64,000 nucleotides of DNA from Ursus arctos (GCF_023065955.2 NC_079873.1:94154128-94218127), one strand, 5' to 3'. Shown: positions 34,760 through 46,898, numbered from the stretch's first letter. Numbers and translations are program-made. Notes: generated from the sequence alone by a model not told the origin.

Positions 34760-35200
34760 AAAACAACTTTTTAAAAAGCCAATGTCATAAGAAAGGTGGG
34801 AAATAGATGTATCATAGATTAAAAGAACCTGAAGAGATGTAATATCTAAATACAACATAAATGTAATGCATGACCTACTTATTCTAAAAAGAGCTATAAA
34901 AGACATTTGGGACAATTGGGGAAATTTGAATATAGATTAGGTGTATGATGCTATTATGACATTATTAATTGTTTTAGATGCAGCAATAGCATTGTGGTTA
35001 TGAAGGAACATTTCCTTTTTAAAGGAGATGTCTGATGGAAATATTTAGAGTTACAATTGTCATGACAATTAACTTATTTTCACAAGGTTTAGGAGACAGA
35101 GAGACAGAAAACAAATACGACATTTAATTAAAAAAATATATATAGGTGAAGGATGTGCCAGGGTCATAATCCTAGTATTCCTTCATTTTTCCTGAGTATT
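34760..35200. other. No gene seen
   Basis: AT-rich, unclassified. Confidence 0.4.
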
Positions 35201-35394
35201 TTTTTTAAAGATTTTATTTATTCATTTGACAGAGAGAGAGACAGCTAGCGAGAGAGGGAACACAGGCAGGGGGAGTGGGAGAGGAAGAAGCAGGCTCCCA
35301 GCTGAGGACCCTGATGCGGGGCTCGATCCCAGGACTCTGGGATCACGCCCTGAGCCGAAGCAGATGCTTAACAACTGAGCCACCCAGGCGCCCC
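35201..35394 (-). mobile_element. CanSINE
   Basis: Target duplication tttcctgagtat at both ends. Confidence 0.93.
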
Positions 35395-36026
35395 TTTCCT
35401 GAGTATTTGAAATGATTTGACAATAAAAATAAATGAGGAAAAGAAAGGATATAAAAATAAGTATTTCCAGACATGGTATACGGTCCCATCATAAAATTCA
35501 TTTTCAAGAAAATTATATAAAATGTCGCTAATACTTGTAATACATTTAAGGGGATTTCTAAATAAATTTGAGGACTTAGTTAAGCACCAGATTTATGTTC
35601 TGCAAATTATAACCCCAACAAAGTTACTCTTGTGCCTGGGGAAGTCGGTAGACTATACTGGTTAAAACAGGTAGAGGCAGGATCACTAAAAAGCTTCTAA
35701 GGGTTTGCTCTTGACAGAGAACCCAAGCAAATCCAGCAGAAATATTGCATATAGCTAGTACCTGTCATCTCACATGATTATACCCATCAAATTTCTGGAG
35801 GGAAGGATAGAAATGAAAAACATCAGGACTATAAAACCAAAGAGAAACTCACTTCTCCAAAGAGATCCAGTACAACCATTACCTAATCTTACCTTTTCCC
35901 GTGCAGGGTTGAGATAGACAGGAAGCATGATAAATACCTTTTATTTCATGCTTAATATTTACTGTGGCTAGTAAAACAAAATACTTATTAGCAAGTGTTC
36001 CTCAGCTAAATAATTAGCAAACCTTC
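35395..36026. other. No gene seen
   Basis: AT-rich, unclassified. Confidence 0.4.
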
Positions 36027-36191
36027 TTTTTTTTTTTTTAAGACTGATTTATTTATTTGAGAGACACAGAGAGAGAACAGAGGGAGAGTGAGAGGGAGAA
36101 GCAGACTCCCCATGAACAGAGAGGCCCATGCAGGCCTCGAAATCAGGACCTCCGGATCAAGACCTGAGCGGAAGGCAGGCACTTGACTGAC
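36027..36191 (-). mobile_element. CanSINE, head-truncated
   Basis: Target duplication taattagcaaacctt. Confidence 0.9.
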
Positions 36192-36822
36192 ATAAGTAAT
36201 TAGCAAACCTTCCGATAAGCAATAGGTACAAAGCAAACATGGATGCTGAAAGTGGAATGTAGTAGTTACATGTTCATGCTAACATTGAAAATTGCTTATA
36301 TTTGAGATGTGCAATTTAAAATGGTAAATGATTTTTTTTTAAATCCCAATCAACACCTGGCGGCAAGGCCTGCACTCTATCACAAGGTCTGAAGCATGTC
36401 ATGAAATGATTAAATATAATGAGAATTTCCTCCGTTAGGCAATTATCACTAGGTTCAATTCAGTCACAAACACAAGGGGCAATAAAATTTAAAGCAAACA
36501 TCGTTCTGTCTCTATTGAAAATGTTAAGATTCTTCTTTTATGCACCAAAAGATTTACCTACTCAGGTTAGTAGAAAAGTGTCTACATTTCCAGAGCCCCA
36601 CATCAGGGGTGCTGTATCCCAGGATAAGCAGGTCTGAGAACAAAATTAGAAGTGTGTGTGTGTGTGTGTGTATACACTTGTGCACGCAGTTTGGTTTTGT
36701 AAGCCATTTGACTTTGAATGGGTGTGATGTTCAGAACAAGCAATGTGAAATTAACAGTTATGAAAGCACTTTGAAAAGTGAAGTCCTCACACACTTTGGG
36801 TACAAAAATTTTATTTAGTGTC
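36192..36822. other. No gene seen; (GT)n microsatellite
   Basis: Contains an ~11-unit GT repeat at 36651-36672; otherwise unclassified. Confidence 0.45.
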
Positions 36823-37027
36823 GGGGCGCCTGGGTGGCTCAGTCATTAAGCGTCTGCCTTCGGCTCAGGGCGTGATCCCGGAGTTCTGGGATCGAGCCCC
36901 ACATCAGGCTCCTCCACTGGGAGCCTGCTTCTTCCTCTCCCACTCCCCCTGCCTGTGTTCCCTCTCTCGCTGGCTGTCTCTATCTCTGTCAAATAAATAA
37001 ATAAAATCTTTAAAAAAAAAAAAAAAG
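36823..37027 (+). mobile_element. Young CanSINE
   Basis: 'gtcattaagcgtctgccttc' and 'gggcgtgatcccggagttct' sub-type with a long clean A tail. Confidence 0.93.
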
Positions 37028-37480
37028 ACTACATATGTTAGCGGACTGGAGAGAGAAACTTCCCTCGCTGGCTCTGAGAAAGTAAGCTACAATGATGTGA
37101 GATTGCCTATGGTGAGGGCCCCACAGCAAGGAATTTCAGGCAGCTTCTAGAAGCTGAGAGTGGCCTTTGGCAGATAGGCAGCTAACAAATAGGGACGTTA
37201 GTCCTAAAACCACAAGGAAATGAATTCTGCCAACAACTCAAATGAGTTTGGGAGTAGATGCTTCCTTAGTCAAGACTCCAGATAAAAACATGGCCTGACT
37301 GACACCTTGATGACAGGCTGTGAGACCCTGAATAGGGGACCTAGCAAAGCTATGCCCATACTCCTGACACAAAGAAACTATGATATAATAAATTTCAGTT
37401 GGTTTAAGCAGCTACGTTTCTGGTAATTTGCTAACATGGAAATAGAAACTTGTTAACATGGCAATAGAAAACTAACACAC
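37028..37480 (+). mobile_element. MaLR (MLT1-type) LTR
   Basis: 'ctgtgagaccctgaataggg', 'ctatgatataataaatttca', 'ggtttaagcagctacgtttc' and 'gcaatagaaaactaacacac' are the 3' half of an ERVL-MaLR LTR, including its polyadenylation region. Confidence 0.85.
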
Positions 37481-37482
37481 AC

Positions 37483-37654
37483 GGGCGCCTGCATGGCTCA
37501 GTCGTTAAGCATCTGCCTTCAGCTCAGGGCGTGATCCCAGGGTCTTGGGATCCAGCCCCGCATCGGGCTGCCTGATTCGTTGGAAGCCTGCTTCCTCCTC
37601 TCCCACTCGCCCTGCTTGTGTTCCCTCTCTCGCTGGCTGTCTCTCTCTGTCATA

Positions 37655-37693
<39 letters not shown>

Positions 37694-37711
37694 GATCTTT
37701 AAAAAAGAGGA
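37483..37711 (+). mobile_element. Young CanSINE with (AAAT)n
   Basis: Target duplication ctaacacaca; aaataaat repeat of ~40 bp. Confidence 0.92.
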
Positions 37712-37958
37712 AAGAAAGCTAACACACAAGGTGCAATGGGCTGAGCCAAAGTCTAGCTGTATGGATGTGAAAGGCCTGAATTCCCTGTCATTATCTGGAT
37801 CAGGGAAGGCAAACAAGTTTCATCCCCTCTTCCTATGCCTGCTAGTGCCACTCTCTGGAGTGTCTTGGGGTAGATGGAATAGTTGACCAGAGATGTCCAT
37901 GCCCAAATCCCTGTATCCTGTGAATATGTTACGTTATATACCAAAAAAGGACTTGGCA

Positions 37959-38169
37959 GGGGCGTCTGGGTGGCTCAGTTGGTTAAGGGTCTGACTTCAG
38001 CTCAGGTCGTGATCTTGGGGTCCTGGGATGGAGCCCTGTATTGGCCTCTGTGCTCAGCAGGGAGTCTGCTTGAGATTGCCTGTCCCTCTCCCACTGCCCC
38101 TTGCCCCTCCACTCCAGCTCGTGCTCTCTCTCAAATAAATAGATAAAATCTTAAAAAAAAAAAAAAAAA
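37959..38169 (+). mobile_element. CanSINE in MaLR
   Basis: Target duplication aaaaaggacttggca. Confidence 0.93.
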
Positions 38170-38278
38170 GGACTTGGCAGATATAATTAAGGTTATGGAC
38201 CTTAACATAGGGAGATTATCCTGGGTTAGCTGGGTGGGGCCAATCTAATCACACAAGCATCTTAAAAGCAGAGAGTTT

Positions 38279-38466
38279 GGGGTGCCTGGGTGGCTCAGTC
38301 AGTTAAGTGACTGCCTTCAGTCTCAGGATTGAGTCCTGCATCGGGCTCCCCGCTCAGCGAGGAGTCTGCTTCTCCCTCTGACCCTCCCCCTTCTTATGCT
38401 CTCTGTTTCTCTCTCTTTCACTCTCTCTCTCTCAAATAAATAAAAATCTTTAAAAAAAAAAAAAAG
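38279..38466 (+). mobile_element. CanSINE in MaLR
   Basis: Flanked by agcagagagtt / agcagagaact. Confidence 0.9.
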
Positions 38467-38606
38467 AATTATAATAGAAAGCAGAGAACTTCACCTGACT
38501 ACAGGCAACAGACTTGTGGCAAAAGGAACAGTGGGGGAGATTCAGATTGTGAGAGGGACGCCACCAGCTGTTGTGGAAGGAAGGCCGCACAAAAAGCATG
38601 AGAAGA

Positions 38607-38810
38607 GGGGCGCCTGGGTGGCACAGCGGTTAAGCGTCTGCCTTCGGCTCTGGGCGTGATCCCGGCGTTCTGGGATCGAGCCCCACATCAGGCTCCTCCA
38701 CTATGAGCCTGCTTCTTCCTCTCCCACTCCCCCTGCTTGTGTTCCCTCTCTCGCTGGCTATCTCTATCTCTGTCAAATAAATAAATAAAAATCTTAAAAA
38801 ACAAAAAAAA
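38607..38810 (+). mobile_element. Young CanSINE in MaLR
   Basis: 'cacagcggttaagcgtctgc' sub-type; target duplication aaaaagcatgagaag. Confidence 0.95.
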
Positions 38811-39269
38811 GCATGAGAAGAAGGTTTCTAAAAGCAAAAACTGCCTCCAGCTGACAGACAACAGGAAAGGAGGTCCTCAATCCCCAAACTACAAGAAACG
38901 AATTTAGCTAAAAACCTGCATGACCTTAGCAGTGAATTCATCCCCCAAGCCTCCAGAAAGAAAGACAGCCCTGCTCACACCAGGACTTTACCTCTGTCAC
39001 ACTGTAAACAGGATCCAGCAAAGCTACTTATTACCTAGACTGCTGGCCTACAGAACCGGGAGATGAGAAATCTGTGTTAAGTGACAAAGTTTGTGGTCAT
39101 TTGCTACGGCAGCAGTGGCGAATTCATACATGCTGTGTTGGGGAGGCTTCTGACCCTAGATCTGGGGACTGTGCTAAAGGGCTCATTGACTGAGCAAAGA
39201 TTTGTGCCATGGAAGCAACATCGAGGTGGCTTATAGGGTTCTTCGTTTGTTACCCATGATCTCCATGCT

Positions 39270-39655
39270 ATGCTCAGGGGTAGAAATTACCTAGCTCTTC
39301 CCTCTGCCTGGAAAGCCCTGCCCCCCCCCCCCCCAGATATCTGTAAAGGCTTGTTCTCTCACTTTCTTCTGGCCTACACTCAAAACAAATTCACCAGGGG
39401 CTCTTAATTGCCCACCCTCACTAAAATTTCATCTCTTACCCTTCTCCTGGAAACATTTTACACCATGTCCCTGCTCCATTTGTTTCCCTCTAGCTCTTAG
39501 CACCTCATCGTACCCTTATTTACTTGGCTTACCACCTGCATCCCCACCAGTAGAGGCACGTTCCATGCAGTCGGAGGTTTTTGTGTCTTTTGTTTGACAG
39601 TTTATTCCCAGAACCTAGAACGGTGCCCAGAGCCTAAACATCTGTTGAAATAAGC
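39270..39655 (+). mobile_element. L2 LINE 3' end
   Basis: 'ctctgcctggaaagccctgc', 'gtagaggcacgttccatgca' and 'cccagaacctagaacggtgc' are L2 signatures. Contains a C-run at 39320. Confidence 0.75.
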
Positions 39656-39897
39656 ACTAAAATGAAGAGACTTTCTTTTTCTGGTTTGTCAAGTTCACAC
39701 ATCCTGGCATACTACGGTCATCTTGTCTGGAGGGACTGGAAGGGAGGTGGGTCGGCACAGAATACAGAAGGCATAACCGTGGCGGACACCCTTTCCCAGG
39801 GTGAGCTTGGCTCTTCCATCATGCTGGCCGCCTGGACGGGAGCAAGTCGCTACACTCCCATCGGGTCCAAGGAGGACTGGAGGAGAACGTGGTCATA

Positions 39898-40215
39898 ATA
39901 TGCAAATGATTCCTCTTGCACTAGTTCTTCCACCTGGAAGGAAGCAGAACACACAACCAGGTTGGATGCCGTCCCTTCCAGTTCTGCCCCTGATGCTATC
40001 ACACAAGGAAATCCTTTGGATTCTGGGCCAATTTAGGTGCTTCACTATGTAAAACCTTCTCACTTCAAGAGCCAACCAAGTGTGGCTGTCCCTTGCTTAC
40101 ATGCTATAAATAACCAAATTAACCCATCTACAGGATGTGGGCTGCAGACACCAAGCTCGCAAAAAGAAAGCCTGGAATATTCCCCAGGATGATGGGACTT
40201 CAGCAGGTTTACAAG
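39898..40215 (+). other. Promoter-like block with tiny first-exon candidate
   Basis: In order: octamer ATGCAAAT (39901), TATA-like ctataaataa (40104-40113), then ATGATGGGACTTCAGCAGG (40189), continuing to MMGLQQVYK and a donor AAG|GTAAATGG (40216). The spacing would suit a small TATA gene, but every part is short and no downstream exon is proven. Confidence 0.2.
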
Positions 40216-40394
40216 GTAAATGGCCAGCATTACAAAATAACACTTGCCCTGCTGAGGACTGCTGATTTCAGGGTCAGCAAGAGGGGGTTTCAATCTGCTT
40301 AACCCTAAAGTGAGACACAAGCAACATTCTTGTCGGAAAGAGAATAGATCAAGGCCTGGCTCCAGACCTGGGAATGTCCTGGTGAGCTCCCCGC

Positions 40395-40576
40395 CTTTTT
40401 AAAGATTTTATTTATTTATTTGTCAAAGAGAATGCAAGCAGGGGGAGCGACAGGCAGAGGGAGAAGCAGGCTCTCTGCTGAGCAGGGAGCCCAACGCAGG
40501 ACTCGATGGCGGGACTCTGGGATCATGACCTGAGCCAAAGGCAGACGCTTCACCGACTGAGCCACTCGGGCGTCCC
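40395..40576 (-). mobile_element. CanSINE
   Basis: Target duplication tcctggtgagctcc. Confidence 0.93.
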
Positions 40577-40672
40577 TCCTGGTGAGCTCCTTAAATGAAG
40601 TTCTCAAGAAGCAGGTTCCTGTGGGGAAATGGAATTGGGAAGTGAGCTTCGAGACGGGTAAGCGGTTACCTG

Positions 40673-40924
40673 ATTCCAGGTGGCCGCCAAAGGGCACTTT
40701 GGCTTGGAGCAGTTGTGGCAGTGAACTTGGTCATCCACGATCTGGCATCCGAAGTAGTCTTTCGGACCGGCCCTGCGGCAGACCTGCCTACAGCTCAAGA
40801 AGCACCTGTGTTCGCTGCCGGGCTTGACCCAGAAACTGCTAGCACTCGGGTACGCTCTTCTGTGAAAGCACTTCTTCTTCTGATTTTGATCCAAATCCAA
40901 GACGACTTGGATCAGATTCAACAA
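40673..40924 (-). other. Unidentified Cys-rich open frame
   Basis: On the minus strand the frame from 40924 stays open for 107 codons. The middle has eight Cys or more in ~60 residues: spacing C-x3-C-x3-C-x10-C-x8-C-x2-C-x4-C, with motifs HRCFLSCRQVCRR and HCHNCSKPKC. It ends near a donor-like CAG|GTAACC (GT at 40672). I do not recognise a family. The plus strand is open over the same bases, so coding is uncertain. Confidence 0.25.
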
Positions 40925-40937
40925 TCATACCGTATCT

Positions 40938-41139
40938 TGGGGCGCCTGGGTGGCTCAGTCGTTAAGCGTCTGCCTTCGGCTCAGGGTGTGATCCCAGGTC
41001 CCTGGGATCGAGCCCCACATCAGGCTCCTCCGCTGGAAGCCTGCTTCTTCCTCTCCCACTCCCCCTGCTTGTGTTCCCTCTCTCTCTGGCTGTCTCTCTC
41101 TGTGTCAAATACATAAATTAAATCTTAAAAGAACAATAA
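40938..41139 (+). mobile_element. Young CanSINE
   Basis: Target duplication aacaatcataccgtatc / aacaatcataccatatc. Confidence 0.93.
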
Positions 41140-41759
41140 CAATCATACCATATCCTGCACAGCTCTGCCGTGCGCGTCTGCTTTCGGACTTCTTCAGGGC
41201 CTGCCACTCCTCCACCACATGTCCCCTTTTGGGAGGGGCTGGGGCTGTCCTTCTCTGCATGTTTCCCTGAGCACCGACTTTGAGCTCAAAGGGGGAGACA
41301 ATGCTCAGGTATGCAGAGGTCCCTTAAGAAATTGCATCCAGGCCGACAGGACTGCCATAGACATGTGTATTCTTTGTGTAGATTTCCTAAGTGCTTGCAC
41401 AGAGCAATTAGCTCCGAGAAATAAGGACACTGGGAAGTTTGGAGGAAAAAAAAAGAATATGTTCCTTTCAATGCCTGACTTAGAACTTTGAAAATTACTA
41501 GTTATTCCTGAAACTCTTCTAAAATATCGTCACTTCTGTGACATACTGTGCTGCGGAAGGAACTAATCATCTTATACCTCTGCTTAGAAACGTCTGCCTC
41601 AACAGCACATAAAGTCCAATGATACAAGAAAGAAACACCATAAAAACAAGACAGAGGGTTGAAAGACTCTACAAGTGCAGATTTAGGACAGTTTAGATAA
41701 GAACTAGAGCAATGAGGGATTTTTCTTCATTTCTTTGCTTTATTTTAAAATGCCTCTTA
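41140..41759. other. No gene recognised
   Basis: A 90-codon plus-strand frame (41219-41491) is open but unrecognised. Confidence 0.4.
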
Positions 41760-41890
41760 GGGGGCACCTGGGTGGCTCAGTTGGTTAAGTGTCTGACTCC
41801 TCATCTCAGCTCAGGTCTGGATCTCAGGGTCATGAATTCAAGCCCCACCTTGGGCTCCATGCTGGGCATGGAGCCTACTTAAAAAAAACA
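41760..41890 (+). mobile_element. CanSINE, short
   Basis: Ends cctacttaaaaaaaacaaat; head-to-tail with the next. Confidence 0.88.
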
Positions 41891-41896
41891 AATTAA

Positions 41897-42076
41897 GGGG
41901 CACCTGGGTGGCTCAGTTGGTTGAGCGTCTGCCTTCGGCTCAGGTCATGATCTCAGGGTCCTGGGATTGAGCCCTGCATCATCGGGCTCCCTTCTCCATG
42001 GGGAGTCTGCTTCTCCCTCTCCCTCTGTGCTCTCTCTCTCTTTCAAATAAATAAATAAAATCTTTAACAATAATAA
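41897..42076 (+). mobile_element. CanSINE
   Basis: Full-length, tail aaataaataaataaaatctt. Confidence 0.9.
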
Positions 42077-42320
42077 ATTAATGTTAAAAATAATAAAATG
42101 CATCTTAGGGAGGAAAAAGAACTGGAGTAATAATGCAGTGTTTCTGATTCTCTGCCAGCCTGTCCATCTAGATATTCTGCAATAATTATTAGAAATAGAA
42201 AGGTAAAAAATACTGCTATTGTGCTTACATCCATTACAAGCCGCCAAAAGAGTTTGACCATCAGAGGGAAAGCTCACATTTCTCAAGTCTAAGCAATCAA
42301 AGTATAAAGCATTTGATCCT

Positions 42321-42519
42321 TAGGACACCTGGGTGGCTCAGTTGGTTAAGTGTCTGCCTTTGATTCAGGTTGTGATCACAGGGTCCTGGGATCAAGCCTC
42401 ATGTGGGGCTCCCTGCTCAGCGGGGAGCCTGCTTTTCCCTCTCCCTCTGCCTACTGTTCTGCCTACTTGTGCTCTCCCTTTGTCAAATAAATAAATAAAA
42501 TCTTTAAAAAAAAAAAAAA
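42321..42519 (+). mobile_element. CanSINE
   Basis: Target duplication aaagcatttgatcct. Confidence 0.93.
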
Positions 42520-43579
42520 GCATTTGATCCTTTCTTCCTTTGAAGTGGTCTGTTCAATTTAATTTGGGAAGGAAAGGAGGATTATCCACTGGAGATTTAA
42601 AATATTTTTCAGCAGAACAACTGTGATTAGAAAAAAAAATTTTTAGGTAAATGTATAAAAATATACCTCCCACAGGACAACTTCTTAAAAAGTCTGATGA
42701 TTTAAAATTAACAAGGAATAAAAGAACGAAGGGGATAATGGTGGACTAGGTTATATCCAACTAACCTGTGTGCCAAAAAATGATAAATTCTGGCAAGAAT
42801 GAAAAACTGTTTGCAGGCATTGGAGAGTGACCTAAAGGGTAGAAATTGAAGGGGATCAGGCCATTGGAAGAAGGGAAACATTATAGGTCACTCCCACATC
42901 TAGCAGATTCGTTGCCCTGAAATAACCCCCAGGCTGCATGGCATGTGGCCCCAGAAAGTGAGCAGAAGCTGCAGTCTCTATGGCCTTTGCAGGCAGAGGA
43001 CAGCGTTCAGCGGTGCTAGATTGCCTATGAATGTAGAGAATACACCAGGAAAGGGAGGTTCCACGGGGAGTTCTCAAATGTGCATATAAACTTCTCTCAA
43101 ATTCTTGAAAGACTCTAAAATTGTACATATGTGGGGTTAAAATCCAAAGAGTGCAGGGGCAGAGCAACAACTGGAAGGTGAAAAGATGTGAAACCACAGA
43201 AAGGTCGCATTTTAGGATGAAAGAGTACATACATGGACCAAGAGAGTCTCCCTAGAAACAAAAGGAAAACTGAAACAGACATGTGCTAGAAAGGATAAAA
43301 TCTGTCCATAATGTAACTGCTTGCTAAGACAACCCATAACATGTTTAGGGGAAAATAACAGAAAATCCAGACTATCAAACACATAGTTTCCACAATGGTC
43401 AGGGAATGAATGAATGAATGACTCATGAAAGTAAAACAGTAACCCCCAAATTCCCCTAAATTGATCTGTATATTTAGTGGAAGTCCTATAAAAATCCCAG
43501 CAATGTTTGTTGCAGACACAGGCTAGCACATTCTAAAATTTATATGGAAAAGCAATTGACCTAGAAGAGCTAAAAGAAC

Positions 43580-43678
43580 TTTTTTTCTTAAGTAGGCTCC
43601 ACACCCAATGTGTGGCTTGAACTCATGACCCTGATTTCAAGAGTCGCAGTTCTACCAACTAAGCAAGCCAGGCACCCC
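43580..43678 (-). mobile_element. CanSINE, short sub-type
   Basis: Target duplication agagctaaaaga / agagctgaaaga. Confidence 0.88.
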
Positions 43679-43908
43679 AGAGCTGAAAGAATTTGGGGAA
43701 AAAAATGAAAAGGGGTGGAATTATTCTACCAGATGTTAAGTTTTATTATGAATAAACTGAATGAAATTTAGAAAGTGTGGCATTGGCAGGAGGAAAGAAA
43801 CATAGATCAATAGAACAGAACTGAGAGCCCAAACACAGTCCCACACAAATATGCTCAAATGATTTTTGTCAAAGCTGCAAAAGCAATTCAATAGAGGATA
43901 GACAGACC

Positions 43909-44081
43909 TTTTTTTTTTTTTTTTTAAGATTTTATCCATTTAATTGTCAAAGAGAGAGAAAGCCAGCACAAGCAGGGGGAGAAGCAGGCTCCCGGATGAG
44001 CAAGGAGCCTGACACGGGACTCCATTCCAGGACCCCGAGCTGAAGGCAGCTGCTTAACCGACTGAGCCACCCAGGTGTCCC
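43909..44081 (-). mobile_element. CanSINE
   Basis: Poly-T left end; ccaggtgtccc right end. Confidence 0.9.
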
Positions 44082-44339
44082 AGAAAGATAGACTTTTAAA
44101 CAAATGATGCTGCAGCAATTGGACATCCATAGGCAAAAAAACTGACCTTGAACTAGACCTCATATATTATGCAACAATCAACTCAAAATGCATCATGGAC
44201 TTAAATGTAAAATTTAAAAACTTTAGGAAAAAAACATAGAACAGAATATATGGAATTTGGGGCTGGGGAAAAAAGACCTTCCCACTAAATGCCTAAAAGA
44301 ATTTAGATAGAGGACCAGATCCAGGAAGGGAGCGATCAC

Positions 44340-44700
44340 CATAGACAACTACATTATAATCTGAACTAGGGGCAATAGGGAGGAAGTTAGCAAATCCGTT
44401 ACAATTCTCTTTGTCCTGTTGTTTCTCTATGATCCATAAAGATTTGTTTACCAAACATTTACTCTTCTATTCTTCCTGTGAATTGTCCTGCTTCCCGTTG
44501 AAGCGCCCCCGGACTCCTAACTCCTCCTCCTTAGTCCAGAAAGATATTTATACCTCATTTTGCCTGTCTTGGGAATCTCTCATGCTTATGTGGGTTCTCC
44601 CTCTATATGGAATTTCGATTCTCCTGTTAATCTCACGTCAATTTAATTCTTAAGACAGCGAAAAGTACCTTGAAGACTACAGGAAACAGACTACAAAAAC
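44340..44700 (+). mobile_element. Possible solitary retroviral-type LTR remnant
   Basis: 'cctcattttgcctgtcttgg' and 'tcctgttaatctcacgtcaa' recall the R-U5 end of gammaretrovirus-like (ERV1) LTRs. No coding part is present. A weak match by memory. Confidence 0.35.
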
Positions 44701-45106
44701 AATTTCCAACAAAGTTCCACCCACCGCACAAAGGTGGAAATGTTAGGTGAGAATTAATTATGCCTCGGGGATCACACACATTCAAAATTCTTTAACTACC
44801 AAATGCATTAGTCAAAGTTTTCTATTGAGACATTTCTAACACCTCAGATTTTGATCTTCCTTATTGTGGTCCTATTATGAAGACATTGTACGGAAATTGT
44901 CACTAGTGGGGGGGATGACTAACCTCAGGCTGGATTCTTTCATGTGGTAATTCGAAAGACTTTCCATTGGCTCAGTCAGTGCCGGCTAATTTGTGGCTCA
45001 ATAAGATCAAGGGGTGATTGTCTGAGATCATAGAAAAGCCTGAATTGTAGCAAAGGATAATTTGAAAATAACAACAACAACAAAAAAAAAAAAAGATAAG
45101 AAAACG

Positions 45107-45154
45107 GCCGCCTGGGGCCACCTGGGTGGCTCAGCCCTTAAGCGGCTCAGGTCA
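45107..45154 (+). mobile_element. CanSINE head truncated by the duplication junction
   Basis: The head reaches 'aagcggctcaggtcatga' and then switches to the L1/SINE sequence of 12033. No body or tail follows. Confidence 0.85.
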
Positions 45155-45159
45155 TGAGA

Positions 45160-45339
45160 GGTTTTTTGGTTTTTTTGAAGATTTTATTTGTTTGAGAGAG
45201 AGAGAGAGAGAGAGGGCACACACACAAGCAGGGGGAGAGACAGGTAGAGGGAGAGGGAGAGAACCTGATGCGGGCTGATCCCACGGATCACCTGAGCCAA
45301 AGGCAGATGCTTAGCCCCCTGAATCCCCCAGGAGCCCCT
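45160..45339 (-). mobile_element. CanSINE, counterpart of 12040-12239
   Basis: Lacks ~21 bp (around the gcaggctccccgcggggca segment) kept in unit 1. Confidence 0.88.
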
Positions 45340-46898
45340 TGCTGAGAGTTTTTAGCATGAGTTGGTGTTGGATTTTGTCAAGTGGTTTTTCTGCATCTGA
45401 TGATATGATCATGTCATTCTTTAGAGTGTTGATGTGATGGAGTATATTAATTGACTTTTTGAATGTGAACTAGCCTTGCATACCTGAGATAAATCCTAGT
45501 TGGTCATAGTATATACTTCTTTTCATACATTGTTGGATTTGATCTGCTAATATTTGGTTGAGGATTTTTGCATTTTTTCATGAGAGTAATTGGTCTTTGG
45601 TTTTCCTTTCTTACAATGTATTGTCTGGTTTTAGTACCAGGGTAATGCTGACCTCATAGAACAAGTTAGGAAGCATTCCCTTGGTTCTATTTTCTAGACC
45701 AGATTATAGAGAATTCGTATCATTTCTTCCTTAAACATTTGGTAGAATTCCCCCGGTGAACCCATTTGTGCCTGGTGCTTTCTGTTTTGGAAGGTTATTA
45801 ATTATTGATTCAATTTAAAATAGATATAGGCCTATTCATATAGTCTATTTCTCTTTTATGAGTATTGTTAGATTGTGTTTTTCAAAGAATTGGGCCATTG
45901 TTTCTAAGTTATCAAATTTGTGGCCAGAGTTGTTCATAATATGCTTTTATTATCCTTTTAATGTCAGCAGAATCAGAAGTGATGTCCCCCTCTCATTTCT
46001 GATGGTAGCAATTTGTGTCTTCTCTCTTTTTATCTTGGTTAGCCTGAACAGATACTTATCACTTTTATCAATATTTTCACATAACCAACTTTTGGATTCA
46101 TTGATTTTCTCTATTGTTTTCTTGTTTTCAATTTCACGATTTGTGCTCTGATTTTTATATCTTTTCTTCTGCTTACTTGGATTTAACTTGCTCTTCTTTT
46201 TCTAGGTTCCTACGGTGGAAACTGAGATTATTAATTTTGGATTTTTCTTCTTTTCTAATATATGCATTCATTGTGACAAATGTCTCTCCATGTACTGATT
46301 TCCTTTGCATCCTCAAATTTTGACAAGTTGTGTTTTCATTTCCATTTAGTTCAAAATGTTTTTTTTTTAATTCTCTTGAGGTTTATTCTTTGATCCATGT
46401 GTTATCTAGAAGTGTGTTTTATGGCCCAGGATATAGTCTATCTTAGTGAATGTTCCATGTGCGCTTGAGAAGGATAAGCATTCTGCTGTTGTTGAAGTAT
46501 TCTATAAATGTCAATTAGATCTGGTTTATGGATGGTGCTCTTAGTTCAATTATATTTGATTCTACTGGTTTTCTACCTGCTGTCTTTGTCAGTTTGTAAC
46601 AGAGGGGATGTTGAAGTCCTCAAGTACAATAATGGATTTGTCTATTTCTCCCTGCGGTTCTGTCAGTTTTTGACTCATGTATTTTGACACTGTGTTGTTA
46701 AGCATGTACACATTAAGGATTGGTGCCTTCTGGAAAATTGAGTCTTTTGCTGTTATGTAATGCCCCTCTTTATCCCTGATAATTTTCCTTGTTCTGAAGC
46801 GTGCTTTGTCTGAGATAGTGCAGCTTTGTTTTGCTGGGTGTTGGCATGGTATATCTTTCTCAATGTCTTTACCTTTAAGCTATCTGTGTCTTTGTATT

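Larger units (their letters stand above)
37712..39135 (+). mobile_element. Second MaLR (MLT1-type) LTR, split by three CanSINEs
   Basis: 'gtccatgcccaaatccctgt', 'ttaaggttatggaccttaac', 'gggccaatctaatcacacaa', 'agcctccagaaagaaagaca' and 'acaaagtttgtggtcatttg' occur in LTR order between SINEs at 37959, 38279 and 38607. Confidence 0.85.
42680..44320 (+). mobile_element. L1 fragments (sense)
   Basis: 43440-44320 carries the ORF2 C-terminal region ('ttctaaaatttatatggaaa', 'catagatcaatagaacagaa', 'atcatggacttaaatgtaaa'). 42680-43290 looks like an L1 5' region and is less certain. SINEs at 43580 and 43909 interrupt it. Confidence 0.75.
12033..45154 (+). repeat. Tandem segmental duplication, unit 1 (~33.1 kb)
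   Basis: The sequence from 12033 recurs in the same orientation from 45155, base for base apart from scattered differences, until the window ends at 64000 (matching 30489). The offset is 33122 at the start, ~33100 after a deletion, 33123 at 15.1 kb, ~33529 after two SINEs in unit 2, and ~33511 at the end. Because the second copy starts right where the first unit ends, this is a head-to-tail tandem duplication with a period of ~33 kb. It contains a RHOXF1-like gene and the satellite array. Confidence 0.93.
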
